DNA of 43,358 nt from Treponema sp. (GCA_031265435.1 JAISCR010000205.1:1-43358), one strand, 5' to 3'; counted from the stretch's first letter, positions 29,190 through 40,225 are shown. A program made the numbers and translations. Notes: generated from the sequence alone by a model not told the origin.

Positions 29190-29327
29190 CCGCCGTGAAC
29201 TCCATGGCAAAAAATTCTTCATTTCATTCGCAAGCCCGCCTTCCTCTTAAAACTTTTTCGACTTCTTTGACTTCGCGGTAAAGATTCCCCTTCTTTCCTC
29301 CGTAAAATTCCGTGGTAAAAATTCTTC
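29190..29327. repeat. Imperfect direct repeat (two ~31-nt copies) downstream of the radical SAM gene
   Basis: ccgccgtgaactccatggcaaaaaattcttc (29190-29220) and cctccgtaaaattccgtggtaaaaattcttc (29297-29327). Confidence 0.55.
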
Positions 29328-29418
29328 TTTATCCGGGATTCCTGTTCGCCTTCTTTTTATATTGCTTTATTCTCCTCCGGCTGTTATGATAAATAAATAC
29401 AGATCGAAGCGGAGGTTC

Positions 29419-30588
29419 ATGATGAAAATAGGTATTGATACCTTCGCCTGCGACAGCGGTAAAACCGGAATCGGCCTCTGTCTCAAGGAATTTTTAAAAC
29501 GGATTCCGCCTTCCGGCGCGAATTATGAGCTTTTTGGCTGGGAATATGACCGCTTTACCTATAGTGAGGACGCGCCGGCCCTGGATTTTGTGCCGCAATG
29601 TTTTGTAAAGGGTACGACTGCCAATTCACTATGGCATATCTTCAAGTATCCCGATTTTGCCTCAAGCCGTTCCTACAACGCCTGTCTCTTTCCCGCGGCC
29701 CACAGACGCCTGCCCAATGCTTCCCCCTGTCCCACCATCGGCATAGTTCACGACATGGCGGCCTACTACGGAACCCGTAAAACGCGCAGGCATCTGGGAG
29801 CCGTTATCAGGATGATGCTTCCCAGCGCGCTCCGCCGGCTGGACAGGATCATTGCGGTGAGTAACTTTGTCAAACAGGAGCTGGTTGAACTGGCCGGAGT
29901 AAATGAAAACCGTATTGAGGTGATTCCAAACGGGATAGATCACTCAAATTTTTATCCGCGGCCCATAAATGACGAAGCGGTGGTGCTTATCCAGCCTTTC
30001 AGTTTCAACCGGCCCTATATTCTCTATACTTCCCGGCTCGATCACCCCATAAAAAACCATGTTACCCTGATAAAGGCCTTTGGAATTTTCAAGGAAAGGA
30101 CAAAATTCCCCCACCGTCTGGTATTGGCCGGAGCGGAAGCCCACGGCGCCGAAAAGGTAAGGGAAACCGCCGAGGCTTCGGCCTACAGGGGCGACATCTT
30201 TTTTACCGGACACTTCCCTCCAAAGAGCCTTCCGGAACTCTACTCCGGCGCCGACATGGTGGTTTTTCCTTCAATGTATGAAGGCTTCGGCATGGGTGTT
30301 CTTGAAGCCATGGCAAGCGGGGTTCCCGTGGCCTGCGCCAGGGCAGCCTCTCTCCTGGAAGCCGCGGAACACGCCGCCCTCTACTTTGATCCGCTGGACG
30401 CGGAAGACATGGCGGACAGGATGGTGAGCCTCGCAACCGACCGTGAACTTGCCTCGGAGTGCCGCCGTCTGGGTCTGGAGCGTGTAAAGGAGTTTTCCTG
30501 GGATCGTTCCGCGGAACGGATTTTGGCGGTTATTCTGGAGACCGCCGGCGTGGTTTCCCGGCCGTATAAGACTTCCGCGGAGTCTTGA
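29419..30588 (+). CDS. Glycosyltransferase family 4 protein
   Basis: IPNGIDHSNFYP, RPYILYTSRLDHPIKN, VFPSMYEGFGMGVLEAMASGVPVACA. Confidence 0.93.
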   Translation: MMKIGIDTFACDSGKTGIGLCLKEFLKRIPPSGANYELFGWEYDRFTYSEDAPALDFVPQCFVKGTTANSLWHIFKYPDFASSRSYNACLFPAAHRRLPNASPCPTIGIVHDMAAYYGTRKTRRHLGAVIRMMLPSALRRLDRIIAVSNFVKQELVELAGVNENRIEVIPNGIDHSNFYPRPINDEAVVLIQPFSFNRPYILYTSRLDHPIKNHVTLIKAFGIFKERTKFPHRLVLAGAEAHGAEKVRETAEASAYRGDIFFTGHFPPKSLPELYSGADMVVFPSMYEGFGMGVLEAMASGVPVACARAASLLEAAEHAALYFDPLDAEDMADRMVSLATDRELASECRRLGLERVKEFSWDRSAERILAVILETAGVVSRPYKTSAES

Positions 30589-33100
30589 GAATACCAGGCT
30601 CAAAGAGAATGGCGAAAGCGTCATTGGCCCTCTCCACAAAGTCCGCCTTGAGCGCACTGCGGATATCTTTATCCAGCTCTTCCCAGTCTTCCCTGTTTTC
30701 CAGGGGGAGCAGTACCCGTTCAATGCCGTTCCTTATGGCGGCAAGGAGCTTCTCCTTAAGCCCCCCGATGGGGAGTATCCTGCCTGTCAGGGTAAGTTCC
30801 CCGGTCATGGCAATGCCCGGCAAGGGTGCTTTCCGGCAGAGCGTGGAAAGGAGGGAAGAGGCCAGGGTTATCCCCGCGGAGGGCCCGTCTTTTGGTATGG
30901 CCCCTTCCGGCACATGGATATGAAAATCGTTTTTCCCAATATCCTTGAAGCAGAAATGATAGTTATCCTGCACACTGCGGAGGTAAGAGAGGGCAATCCG
31001 GGCGCTTTCCTTCATCACGTCTCCCAAATTTCCGGTGATGATTAAATCTCCGCTGCCGGGGAAACGGCTGGTCTCCACAGGCAGCATGGCCCCGCCTGTT
31101 TCAGTCCATGCAAGACCGTATGTAACCCCGATCCGGGCTTCCTTGAATACCACATCGTTTTTGTACTTCCTCCGGCCCAGAAGCTTTTCAAGATCCCCTT
31201 TTGAGATAATCTTTTTGAAGGAGCCGATCGGTTTACTTTTGCCTTTGGAAAGTTCCCCTTCCTTGCCCGCATCTTCGCCCAGGGGTTCGGCTTCATGTTG
31301 CGGAACGGGCCGTTCTATTCTGTAGCCTCTTTTTACCGCATCCCTGGCAATACGGCGGATACAGCGGGCAATCTCCCGTTCCAGGTTCCGTACCCCCGAT
31401 TCCATGGTCCAGTGCCGGATTATTTCCAGCAACGCGTCATCCCTGATGCTGATCTGCGCATCGCTAAGACCATTTTCCTCAAGCTCCTTGGGAAAGAGAA
31501 ACTGTTTCGCTATCGAAAGTTTTTCGTTTTCCCCGTAACCGGGTATCTCAATAATCTCCATCCGGTCCAAAAGGGGGTAGGGGATTCCATAGAGTGAATT
31601 CGCGGTAGTGATGAAAAGCACTTTGGACAGATCGTAGGCCAGTTCCAGATAGTGATCGGTAAAACTTGAATTCTGTTCCGGATCCAGCACCTCAAGCAGG
31701 GCGGAGGCAGGATCTCCCCGGAAGTCGCTGGAAAGCTTGTCGATTTCATCCAGCAGAAACACGGGGTTCATCGTCCTGACTTTCCGCATGGACTGAATGA
31801 TCTTCCCCGGCAGGGATCCCACATAGGTCTTGCGGTGGCCCCGGATTTCGGCCTCGTCCCGTACTCCGCCCAGGGAGATCCGTACAAACCGGCGGCCCAA
31901 AGACCGCGCCACCGACTTCCCGAGGCTTGTCTTCCCCGTTCCCGGCGGCCCCACAAAGCAGAGAATGGGCCCGCGGACAGCCGCCTTTTCATTGCTGCCC
32001 CCGGAAAGCTGCCGTACCGCAATGAATTCCAGAATGCGTTCCTTAGCCTTCTTCATGCCGAAGTGGTCCTCGTCAAGGATTTTTTCCGCTTCCGAAAGTT
32101 CAATGGAATCGGGACTGTACTCGCTCCAGGGGAGGTCTGCCAGCCATTCAAGGTAACCGCGCAGAACTCCCGCCTCGGGGGAAAGCGGCTGGAGTTTACG
32201 GATCCTTTTTATTTCTTTCCGGGCCTTTTCCAGCACTTCCTCTCCGGGATTCTTTGCCAGTAAGGCCTTTTCTATTTCTTCAAATTCATCAACCGCGTCT
32301 TCCTTGCCCAGTTCCTTGTTGATCTCCCGGAGTTGTTCATTGAGGAAGTATTCCCGCTGATTCCGTTCCATCCGGCTTTTTACCTTGCCGGAAATGTTTC
32401 TCTGAATTCCAAAGATCTCATTTTCCGCTTCAAGGCTTTCAAGAACGGCGATAAGCCTGTCCCGGGGATCTTCAATGCCGATAAGCGCCAGTTTCCTCTC
32501 CACCCGTACCGCAAGGGAATTGCAGACAAGGTTGCAAAGCCGTTCCGGGTTTTCGCTCCGTTCAGCCGCGGAGATCGTTTCGGTTGAGATTTTTTTTGAA
32601 AGTTCAGCATACTGGGCAAAGGATTTCTGTACAGCCCTCATCAGGGCTTCTGTTTCCGAATCGAGAGACTCTCCGCTTTTTACAGCCTTGAAGGGCTTGA
32701 CCCAGACTCTGACGTGCTCCCTGTCTTCTTCGGCATTGACCACGAGCCCCCTGTATTCTCCCTGCAGTACAATCCGGAAACCGCCGTCCGGAAGCCGCAA
32801 ATGCTGGACGATCCGTACCACCGTTCCTGCCGGAGAAGTACTGTTGTCTTCTTTGGACTTTGTAGAGGCGGCAAAGAGCCTCAGTTCCTGCCGCAGGGCT
32901 GTTTCAACGGCAAGAACTCCCGGCTTCTGGGTTATAAAAAGCGGAGTTACCGTGTTGGGAAAGAGAACCAGTTCTTTCAAGGGGAGGAGGGGAAAGGATT
33001 CGGTAAGGGTCGCGGCGTTACTGTCGCCCAGAATATTCAGGGCGAGGCTGCCGGTTTTTCCCTTTAATGCGGAAAAGAACTGTGAGACACCGCCTTTCAT
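30530..33100 (-). CDS. lon: ATP-dependent protease La (Lon)
   Basis: [57 protein letters not shown]. Confidence 0.97.
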   Translation of the reverse strand: MKGGVSQFFSALKGKTGSLALNILGDSNAATLTESFPLLPLKELVLFPNTVTPLFITQKPGVLAVETALRQELRLFAASTKSKEDNSTSPAGTVVRIVQHLRLPDGGFRIVLQGEYRGLVVNAEEDREHVRVWVKPFKAVKSGESLDSETEALMRAVQKSFAQYAELSKKISTETISAAERSENPERLCNLVCNSLAVRVERKLALIGIEDPRDRLIAVLESLEAENEIFGIQRNISGKVKSRMERNQREYFLNEQLREINKELGKEDAVDEFEEIEKALLAKNPGEEVLEKARKEIKRIRKLQPLSPEAGVLRGYLEWLADLPWSEYSPDSIELSEAEKILDEDHFGMKKAKERILEFIAVRQLSGGSNEKAAVRGPILCFVGPPGTGKTSLGKSVARSLGRRFVRISLGGVRDEAEIRGHRKTYVGSLPGKIIQSMRKVRTMNPVFLLDEIDKLSSDFRGDPASALLEVLDPEQNSSFTDHYLELAYDLSKVLFITTANSLYGIPYPLLDRMEIIEIPGYGENEKLSIAKQFLFPKELEENGLSDAQISIRDDALLEIIRHWTMESGVRNLEREIARCIRRIARDAVKRGYRIERPVPQHEAEPLGEDAGKEGELSKGKSKPIGSFKKIISKGDLEKLLGRRKYKNDVVFKEARIGVTYGLAWTETGGAMLPVETSRFPGSGDLIITGNLGDVMKESARIALSYLRSVQDNYHFCFKDIGKNDFHIHVPEGAIPKDGPSAGITLASSLLSTLCRKAPLPGIAMTGELTLTGRILPIGGLKEKLLAAIRNGIERVLLPLENREDWEELDKDIRSALKADFVERANDAFAILFEPGILKTPRKSYTAGKPRRRSPE

Positions 33101-34350
33101 GCACTCTTTGCCAGCGGGTGAATCTCCGGCGGTTCAGCCTTCTCCACCACTTCCTGGGTGATGGTAACCTGTTTTTCACCCTCTATTGATGGAATTTCAT
33201 ACATGATGTCGGTCATGATTTTTTCTACAATGGCCCGCAGTCCCCTGGCGCCGGTTTTTTGTTTGATGGCCGTATCGGCAATGGCGTTGATGGCCCCTTC
33301 GGTAAATTCAAGTTTTACATTGTCAATAGCCAGGGAAGCCTGGTACTGCTTGACGATGGCGTTCTTCGGCTCGGTGATGATCCGCTTCAGATCGTTCTGC
33401 TTGAGTTCCTCAAGACTTACGGTAATAGGAAGCCTGCCGATAAATTCGGGGATCATGCCGTAGTGGATAAGATCGTCGGGGTGCAGGGCGTCAAAAAGTT
33501 CCCTGATACTTTTGCTTCCTCTCTCGGTACTCTCCGATCCGAAGCCCATCGGATGCTGAACCACCCGCTGTTCAATCATCTTATCCAGGCCGACAAAGGC
33601 GCCGCCGCAGATAAAGAGAATGTCACCGGTGTTTATCCGTATCATCTCCTGATTTGGATGCTTGCGGCCTCCCTGGGGCGGCACACTGGCTACGGTGCCT
33701 TCGATGATCTTGAGGAGGGCCTGCTGCACGCCTTCGCCTGAAACATCCCTGGTAATGGAGACATTTTCCCCTTTCCGGGCAATCTTGTCGATTTCATCGA
33801 TATACACGATGCCCCGTTCGGCCGAGGCAATGTTCCCGCCCGCATTCTGAATCAGCTTGAGGAGGATATTTTCAACATCCTCACCCACATAACCGGCCTC
33901 GGTGAGGGTAGTAGCATCGACAATGGCAAAGGGTACCTTGAGTTTACGGGCCAGAGTTTTGGCCAGGAGGGTTTTCCCCGTTCCCGTGGGGCCGATAAGA
34001 AGCACATTTGATTTTTCAATCTCGACATCATCCGGTTCCCGGGCAGGGTTGGCAATACGCTTGTAGTGATTGTACACCGCCACGGAGAGGGCCTTCTTTG
34101 CCGCTTCCTGACCGATTATGTAGCTGTCAAGGTAAGTCTTGATCTCCCTGGGAGTGGGAATGTCGCCTGTAAACTGGGCCGCCAGTTCATGATCCTCTTC
34201 GCTGAGGATCTTCCGGCAGACTTCGACACACTCATCGCAGATAAATATGTCCTTGGGCCCCGCAATAAGCCGCCGGGCCGTTCCCGCGCTCTTGCCGCAG
34301 AAGGAGCAGATACGCTCAAAACTGTTTGTGTTGTTACGAAACTTTGCCAT
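33097..34350 (-). CDS. clpX: ATP-dependent Clp protease ATP-binding subunit ClpX
   Basis: [18 protein letters not shown] zinc finger; [28 protein letters not shown]. Confidence 0.98.
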   Translation of the reverse strand: MAKFRNNTNSFERICSFCGKSAGTARRLIAGPKDIFICDECVEVCRKILSEEDHELAAQFTGDIPTPREIKTYLDSYIIGQEAAKKALSVAVYNHYKRIANPAREPDDVEIEKSNVLLIGPTGTGKTLLAKTLARKLKVPFAIVDATTLTEAGYVGEDVENILLKLIQNAGGNIASAERGIVYIDEIDKIARKGENVSITRDVSGEGVQQALLKIIEGTVASVPPQGGRKHPNQEMIRINTGDILFICGGAFVGLDKMIEQRVVQHPMGFGSESTERGSKSIRELFDALHPDDLIHYGMIPEFIGRLPITVSLEELKQNDLKRIITEPKNAIVKQYQASLAIDNVKLEFTEGAINAIADTAIKQKTGARGLRAIVEKIMTDIMYEIPSIEGEKQVTITQEVVEKAEPPEIHPLAKSA

Positions 34351-34948
34351 GTTTCTCCCTTACCAGGACAGAATCTGCCGCTCCATAGCTTACCGCGTCC
34401 TGGGCCGACATGTAGAAATCCCGCTCCATATCCTGAGCAATTTCATCATAACTCTTGCCTGTGTGTTGTGCAAAATATTCAATGGTAAGCCGCTTGAGGC
34501 GGATGATCTCCCTTGCCTGTATACCGATATCCCTGGCCTGTCCCTGGGCGCCGCCCCAGGGCTGGTGTATGAGTACCCTGGAAGAGGGAAGCACCATACG
34601 TTTTCCCGGCGCTCCGGCAACAAGAATGAGAGCCGCCATGCTGGCCGCCTGCCCGAGACATATCGTCTGTACATCACTTTTTACATGCTGCATCGTATCG
34701 TAGATTGCAAGTCCGGCGGTAACGCTGCCGCCCGGAGAATTGATGTAGATGTTAATGTCTTTTTCCGTATCCTGCCCGTCGAGAAAGAGGAGCTGGGCCA
34801 CAACAAGATCGGCGGTAATATCGTTTATTTCACCGTCTATAAAGACGATCCTGTCTTTGAGGAGCCGGGAATAGATGTCATAGGAACGCTCTCCCTGGCC
34901 GCTCTGTTCGATAACATAAGGGACAAGGTTATTCATTTTTTCATTCAT
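34334..34948 (-). CDS. clpP: ATP-dependent Clp protease proteolytic subunit ClpP
   Basis: [47 protein letters not shown]. Confidence 0.98.
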   Translation of the reverse strand: MNEKMNNLVPYVIEQSGQGERSYDIYSRLLKDRIVFIDGEINDITADLVVAQLLFLDGQDTEKDINIYINSPGGSVTAGLAIYDTMQHVKSDVQTICLGQAASMAALILVAGAPGKRMVLPSSRVLIHQPWGGAQGQARDIGIQAREIIRLKRLTIEYFAQHTGKSYDEIAQDMERDFYMSAQDAVSYGAADSVLVREKHGKVS

Positions 34949-34957
34949 ACTTATAAT

Positions 34958-36331
34958 TTACCCATTATTACCCACAAGGTCGAGATAATTCATTTTTTTT
35001 CCCGGCTTTAGTGTATTTTCCGCCAGTAAAACATCGAAAAGTTTACGCTCCTTGATGTCTTCCTTCAGGTATTCTTTCATGGTGTCGCCCTGATAGTACT
35101 TCTTGATCTCCTCTATCGGACTTCCCATTTCCTCCGCCATGCGTTCAAATTCCTTTTCAACTTCATCGTCGCCGGCTTCAAGCTTTTCCTGCTCAATGAG
35201 GGTTTCCACAATAAGCCGGGAATGGAGAGCCTTGACAGCGTCGGTACGCCAGCCTTCCTGAATGGTCCCCTTGCCGTTTCCATCGCCCGATTTTGCCATA
35301 TTTGCGCTGAGGGCTTCCTCATCCACCCCGAACTGCCGGGCCAGATTCCGCCAGCGGCCTTCAAGTTCAACCCGAATCATCGACTCCGGTATGTCCACAG
35401 GGGTGTTTTCCATTATTTTTTCCAGCAGCGCATTGATCTTCAAGTTTTTAAGCTGCTGTTCCAGGTTTCTACCGAGCCGTTCCCGGATGCTGTTCTTGAG
35501 ATCGTCAAGAGTCTTGTACTTTTCGTCCACATCCTGGGCCAGATCGTCGTCCAGTTCGGGGAGTCTCTTTTCCTTGAGTGCGGTAAGCGTTACCCGGAGC
35601 TTCTTTGTCTTACCGGCAAGATCCTTGTCGCTGAAATCTTCAGGATATGTCTTGTCGAAGTCTCTGGTTTCATCCTTCTTTATCCCCACAATTTCATCAT
35701 CAAAATGATAGAGATTGTAACCTGAGCCCAGGGTAAAGGCAAAATCCTGCCGTTCCGAGCCGGGAATAACATTTCCCGCATCATCACATTCGCAGTAGTT
35801 CACCGTAACTACATTGCCCTTTTCTGCGGCGTCTCCGTCGTCACGGTCAAGCACAATGGCGTTCCGTTCCCGGAGCGCTTCCAGTTCCCGGTTGAGATCC
35901 TCATCGCTTACGGAAGCCTCGGGCGCCTCCGCCTCAATCCCCTTCCAGGCGCTTACCGTTATTTTGGGCAGCACATCGTACACAACAGAAAATTTGAGAT
36001 CCTGATCCAGATCCAGTTTCGGTTCATCCTGAACCTGGGGGGTAGAGTAGGGCAGGGGCCGGTCTTCCCTGGTAAAAGCTTCATCCGTAAAGATGTCGGT
36101 AATGGATTTTTCGATGATCCGCCCCAGGGCCTCTCCCTTCAGGGCTTCGCCGAATTTTCTGATCAGCACTTCCCGGGGTACCTTTCCCCTGCGGAAACCG
36201 GGCATCTGAACGCTTTTGGTATAATCTTTCAGCAGATCATCATACTGGGAGCGGACATCGTCCATTCCCACGGTGACGGTAAGTTTTACGCTTGATTTTT
36301 CCAGCCGCTCGAGTTCTTTGCTTAAAGCCAT
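34958..36331 (-). CDS. tig: Trigger factor
   Basis: VQMPGFRRGKVPREVLIRKFG; start at MALSKELERLEKSSVKLTV rather than the longer track ORF. Confidence 0.95.
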   Translation of the reverse strand: MALSKELERLEKSSVKLTVTVGMDDVRSQYDDLLKDYTKSVQMPGFRRGKVPREVLIRKFGEALKGEALGRIIEKSITDIFTDEAFTREDRPLPYSTPQVQDEPKLDLDQDLKFSVVYDVLPKITVSAWKGIEAEAPEASVSDEDLNRELEALRERNAIVLDRDDGDAAEKGNVVTVNYCECDDAGNVIPGSERQDFAFTLGSGYNLYHFDDEIVGIKKDETRDFDKTYPEDFSDKDLAGKTKKLRVTLTALKEKRLPELDDDLAQDVDEKYKTLDDLKNSIRERLGRNLEQQLKNLKINALLEKIMENTPVDIPESMIRVELEGRWRNLARQFGVDEEALSANMAKSGDGNGKGTIQEGWRTDAVKALHSRLIVETLIEQEKLEAGDDEVEKEFERMAEEMGSPIEEIKKYYQGDTMKEYLKEDIKERKLFDVLLAENTLKPGKKMNYLDLVGNNG

Positions 36332-36357
36332 AGTTATTCCTTGTCTTATAGAATATA

Positions 36358-36480
36358 TGCGAGAGAAGGGACTCAGCGTCCTGCTTCGGGCTTCCGGCCC
36401 GCGGTTCGACCCTGCCGGCGCCATCCTGGCGCCTTTTCTTCCCGTTGGTCAGCGGGTCGAACCGTTCGAGTCCCTTCTTT
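36358..36480. repeat. Nested palindromic element between tig and tRNA-Leu
   Basis: agaagggactc/gagtcccttct (36364-36374/36468-36478), cggttcgaccc/gggtcgaaccg (36402-36412/36454-36464), ggcgcc-atcct-ggcgcc (36417-36433). Confidence 0.8.
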
Positions 36481-36490
36481 CTTACTGCGT

Positions 36491-36570
36491 GCGAGAGAAG
36501 GGACTCGAACCCTTAGGCCAAAGGCACCAGATCCTAAGTCTGGCGTGTCTACCAATTTCACCACTCTCGC
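36491..36570 (-). tRNA. tRNA-Leu (UAG)
   Basis: gcgagagtggtgaaattggtagacacgccagacttaggatctggtgcctttggcctaagggttcgagtcccttctctcgc; 7-bp acceptor stem, anticodon TAG. Confidence 0.95.
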
Positions 36571-36648
36571 GCGGCGCCTTTGCAGAGGCTGATCCCTAAA
36601 ATTGAGTAATTCTACCGGAAACAGGGGGCTTTAATCAACTGCCGTTGT

Positions 36649-38418
36649 CTAGTGATGCAGGTGGCAGGCTATTCCCCGGCTGCCTTCGGCTGTCCAGGAA
36701 GGGGCCTCTTTCCGGCAGAGAGGCATGGCTTTCGGGCAGCGGCCCTGGAATACACAGCCTGAGGGGGGATTCAGGGGAGAGGGAGCCTCTCCGTTCAGCC
36801 GTATCCGTTCCCCGTTTTGACCCGGTATGGCCGAAAGCAGGGCTTCGGTGTAGGGGTGGAGGGGCCGCCTGAAAAGTTCATCCCGTTCCGCGTGTTCCAC
36901 GATACGGCCCAGGTACATCACCGCTACCCTGCGGGAAACAGAACGCAGTACCCGCAGATCGTGGGAGATAAAGAGGGCGCTCACCTCTTCTTCCCGTTGA
37001 ATGGCTGTAAAAAGCCTGAGAATCTCATCGCGGGTACCTGAATCAAGGGAGGCCACAGGTTCATCCAGGATGAGCAGCTTCGACTTGAGGAGGAGGGCCC
37101 GTGCGATACAGAGCCGCTGAAGCTGGCCGCCTGAACATTCACGGGGGTAGCGTCCATAGAATTCCCTGCCCAGGCCCGCACGTTCCAGGGCTTCGATTAC
37201 CAGATTGAGCCTTTCCTTCCTGTCTTTGCCAATCCGGTGGATCTTCAGGGCCTCTTCAAGGGAGTTTCCCAGTCTGACATGGGGGGAAAGGCTCGAATAC
37301 GGATCCTGGAAAACCATCTGCATCTCACGCCGCAGGGGGCGCAGATCCGTTTCCTTTAGTGTGCTGATGTCCCGGCCCTGAAAAAATACGGAACCCCTGT
37401 CCGGCTTGAGGAGCCGGGCCAGGGTACGGGCGAGGGTACTCTTGCCGCAGCCGGATTCTCCCGCAAGGCCCAGGGTCTCTCCTTCACAGATGCGGAGATC
37501 GACTCCTTCCACCGCATGCAGGATGGAAAACCGGCCCCGCATCTTTCCGGTTTTGAAATACTTGGAAAGCCCCCGCGCTTCAAGAACCATGCCGCTTCCC
37601 GGCCTGAAGCTGCCGGAGAGGCGGGCAAAGTTTTCTGTTTGAATCTTCGGCCCTTCCGCGGCAAGCCGGCCTTTTTCCAGAACCAGCGTCCGGCTGCAGT
37701 AGTCCGAAGCCAAAGCCCTGTCGTGGGTGATGAACAGCACCGCCATACCCAGATCCTGCCTGAGTTTGGCAATCAGCTCCATGATCCTCGCCTGAATGCT
37801 GAGATCCAGCGCGGTAGCAGGCTCGTCGGCGATGAGCAGCCGGGGATCTGAGGAGAGGGCCATGGCGATGAGGGCCCGCTGCCGCATTCCGCCTGAAAGC
37901 TCATGAGGAAACTGCATGAAACGTTTTGAAGGATCGGGAATATCAACCCTGTTGAGGAGATCCAGCGCCCTTTCCGAGGCTTCCCTGCCTTTCAGTTTTC
38001 GGTGGAGTTTCAAAGACTCGACAATCTGGCTTCCTATGCTGAGTACCGGATTGAGCGCCCTCATGGCGTCCTGGCAGATCAGGGCAATGCGTCCGCCCCG
38101 GTAGTTTCTCATCTCCTGCCGGGAAATGTTCAGCATGTCCCTTCCCTCAAAGATAACCTTTCCCGAGTAGGAAACCTGCTTCTCGTCATGAAGCCTCAGT
38201 ATTGACTGTGCGGTTACCGTTTTCCCGGCGCCCGATCTGCCCAAAAGGCCCAGCATTTCACCCCGCTCCAGGGAAAAGGAGACTCTGTCAATAGCCTTTA
38301 CAGGACCCTTTGGCGTATTAAAACTGGCCGAAAGATCCTGAATGTCAAGCAGGGGCGAAATGCTCACTGTTCCTCCATAATATAAATTATATGAATTTTG
38401 AAAGCAGACTAAAGCCAC
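36649..38418 (-). CDS. Fused dipeptide/oligopeptide ABC transporter ATP-binding protein (DppD-DppF type)
   Basis: Two ATPase modules: GRSGAGKT/LSGGMRQR and GESGCGKS/CSGGQLQR. Confidence 0.95.
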   Translation of the reverse strand: MALVCFQNSYNLYYGGTVSISPLLDIQDLSASFNTPKGPVKAIDRVSFSLERGEMLGLLGRSGAGKTVTAQSILRLHDEKQVSYSGKVIFEGRDMLNISRQEMRNYRGGRIALICQDAMRALNPVLSIGSQIVESLKLHRKLKGREASERALDLLNRVDIPDPSKRFMQFPHELSGGMRQRALIAMALSSDPRLLIADEPATALDLSIQARIMELIAKLRQDLGMAVLFITHDRALASDYCSRTLVLEKGRLAAEGPKIQTENFARLSGSFRPGSGMVLEARGLSKYFKTGKMRGRFSILHAVEGVDLRICEGETLGLAGESGCGKSTLARTLARLLKPDRGSVFFQGRDISTLKETDLRPLRREMQMVFQDPYSSLSPHVRLGNSLEEALKIHRIGKDRKERLNLVIEALERAGLGREFYGRYPRECSGGQLQRLCIARALLLKSKLLILDEPVASLDSGTRDEILRLFTAIQREEEVSALFISHDLRVLRSVSRRVAVMYLGRIVEHAERDELFRRPLHPYTEALLSAIPGQNGERIRLNGEAPSPLNPPSGCVFQGRCPKAMPLCRKEAPSWTAEGSRGIACHLHH

Positions 38419-38442
38419 TCAAGTGTTTTTTTTGGAACAGAT

Positions 38443-39270
38443 TCAACTTAAGTTACTCTTTACAGGATTCAAGAGATCGCGCAAACCGTCTCCCAGAAGA
38501 TTAAAACCCAGCACCGCAAGGCCGGTATACATACCAGGAAAGATTACCATCCATCGGGCCTGATAGATAACCCCCCGGGCTTCACTCAAAATACTGCCCC
38601 AGCTCGGTTGGGGAACAGGCACCCCCGCGCCCAGAAAACTCAGGGAAGCTTCCGTAATGATCGAAGAGGCAAAGACAAAACTAAGCTGCACGATGAGCGG
38701 AGACATGATATTCGGTACAATATGAAAAAAGATGATACGCCCCCTTCCTGCCCCCAGAGCCTTCATCGCTTCGATATAGGGCTCCTCTCGTACCACCAGT
38801 GCGGCTCCCCGTACAAGGCGCGCCATGTTTGGTGTATATGCCAGCGAGAGGCAGAGAATCACGTTCCACAGATCCGCTCCGAGAAGGCTCATCATGGCGA
38901 TTGCCAGAAGCACCGGGGGAATGGCCTTGACCCCGTCGCAGATCCTCATGAGAATTTTGTCCAAAAAACGATTGAGGCCGGCGGCAAGGCCGAGAAGCAG
39001 CCCCAGCGTCCCGGTAATAAAGCCTACGGTAAAGGCCGCGGCCAGGGAGATTCCCGCTCCGTGAATCACCCGGGCACAGAGATCCCGTCCCAGAGTATCG
39101 GTGCCGAACCAGTGCAGGGCGGAAGGCCCCATGAGCCTCTCGTTTATGTTAATCGTATAGGCTGAAGTTTTCAGCAGCAAAGGCCCCAGCGTGGCGCTAA
39201 GGATCATGAAACCGGTAATAAGGCTTCCGGCCAGAAGGCGGCGGTTTTTCAACACTTCCATTTCAGTCAT
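38443..39270 (-). CDS. ABC transporter permease (DppC/OppC type)
   Basis: GTDTLGRDLCARVIHGAGISL; EAMKALGAGRGRIIFFHIVPNI; start MTEMEVLKN overlaps the upstream stop. Confidence 0.92.
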   Translation of the reverse strand: MTEMEVLKNRRLLAGSLITGFMILSATLGPLLLKTSAYTININERLMGPSALHWFGTDTLGRDLCARVIHGAGISLAAAFTVGFITGTLGLLLGLAAGLNRFLDKILMRICDGVKAIPPVLLAIAMMSLLGADLWNVILCLSLAYTPNMARLVRGAALVVREEPYIEAMKALGAGRGRIIFFHIVPNIMSPLIVQLSFVFASSIITEASLSFLGAGVPVPQPSWGSILSEARGVIYQARWMVIFPGMYTGLAVLGFNLLGDGLRDLLNPVKSNLS

Positions 39271-40225
39271 CCCCAAAGCGGACACGGGGATCGACCCTGG
39301 CAATAACAAGATCCCCAAAGAGGTTCAGGATCACGTTGAGCAGGGCTGCCAGCAGTACAAGTGTGCGGATCACCAAAAAATCCCGCCGGCCTATGGAGGC
39401 CACCAGCAGGGAACCGAGTCCCGGTATGCCGAAGAGGGATTCGATCACCGCCGCCCCGGAGAGAATGGCGGTAAAACTCTGGAGGATGGGGCTTATCAGC
39501 GTAGAAAGAATATTGCGGAAAGCATGGTGGAGGAGAATGTGTATCTCTCCTGAGCCTTTTGCCCGCGCCATGCTGACATAACTTTTCCCCAGTTCATCCA
39601 GCAGGGAAGCGCGAAGGAGACGCATCAGAAGTCCCGCGTGGATCAGGCCCAGCGAAAGGGCCGGCAGGGCAATCGAACGGAGATGCGGCAGAAGCCCTGC
39701 GGAAAGCGGCCTGTAGGCGGCAACCGGAAACCAACGCAGGCGGACCGCAAAGAGCATCATGAGCAGCAGCCCCAGAAGAAAGCCGGGAAGACTGATGCCG
39801 AGAAGGGCCAGAGTGGAAAGTCCCCTATCCGCAAGGCTGTCCTTCTTTCCGGCGGCCAGCATGCCCAGCGGCAGGGAAACCGCCAGAGCGATAAACAGGG
39901 AAAAAAACGCCAGCGAAAAAGTCGGAAAAAGATGCCCGGTAATGAGACTTGAAACCCTCACCGAATTGGCAGTGGAAAGACCGAAATTCCCCTTGAGCAT
40001 ATTCCCCAGCCAGCGGAGGTATAGCAGGGGAGGGGCCTCGTGAAGCTGAAGCCGGTTTTCGAGGAGGACAATATCCTCCTGGCTTGAAGCTTCCCCCAGG
40101 AGCAAAGCGGCCTCGTTCCCCGGCACAAGGTAACCCATACCGAACACGATCAGGGAAACGACAAAAAGCACCGGCAGTACAGAGAGAATGTGGGGGATGA
40201 TTTTTTTGCCGGGGAGATGAGCCAT
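39263..40225 (-). CDS. ABC transporter permease (DppB/OppB type)
   Basis: YVSMARAKGSGEIHILLHHAFRNILSTLI; IESLFGIPGLGSLLVASI. Confidence 0.92.
   Translation of the reverse strand: MAHLPGKKIIPHILSVLPVLFVVSLIVFGMGYLVPGNEAALLLGEASSQEDIVLLENRLQLHEAPPLLYLRWLGNMLKGNFGLSTANSVRVSSLITGHLFPTFSLAFFSLFIALAVSLPLGMLAAGKKDSLADRGLSTLALLGISLPGFLLGLLLMMLFAVRLRWFPVAAYRPLSAGLLPHLRSIALPALSLGLIHAGLLMRLLRASLLDELGKSYVSMARAKGSGEIHILLHHAFRNILSTLISPILQSFTAILSGAAVIESLFGIPGLGSLLVASIGRRDFLVIRTLVLLAALLNVILNLFGDLVIARVDPRVRFGDD

Noticed and set aside
36332-36424. N-terminal extension of trigger factor in the track
   Set aside because: Translates the palindromic element; the canonical start is MALSKELERLEKSS at 36331
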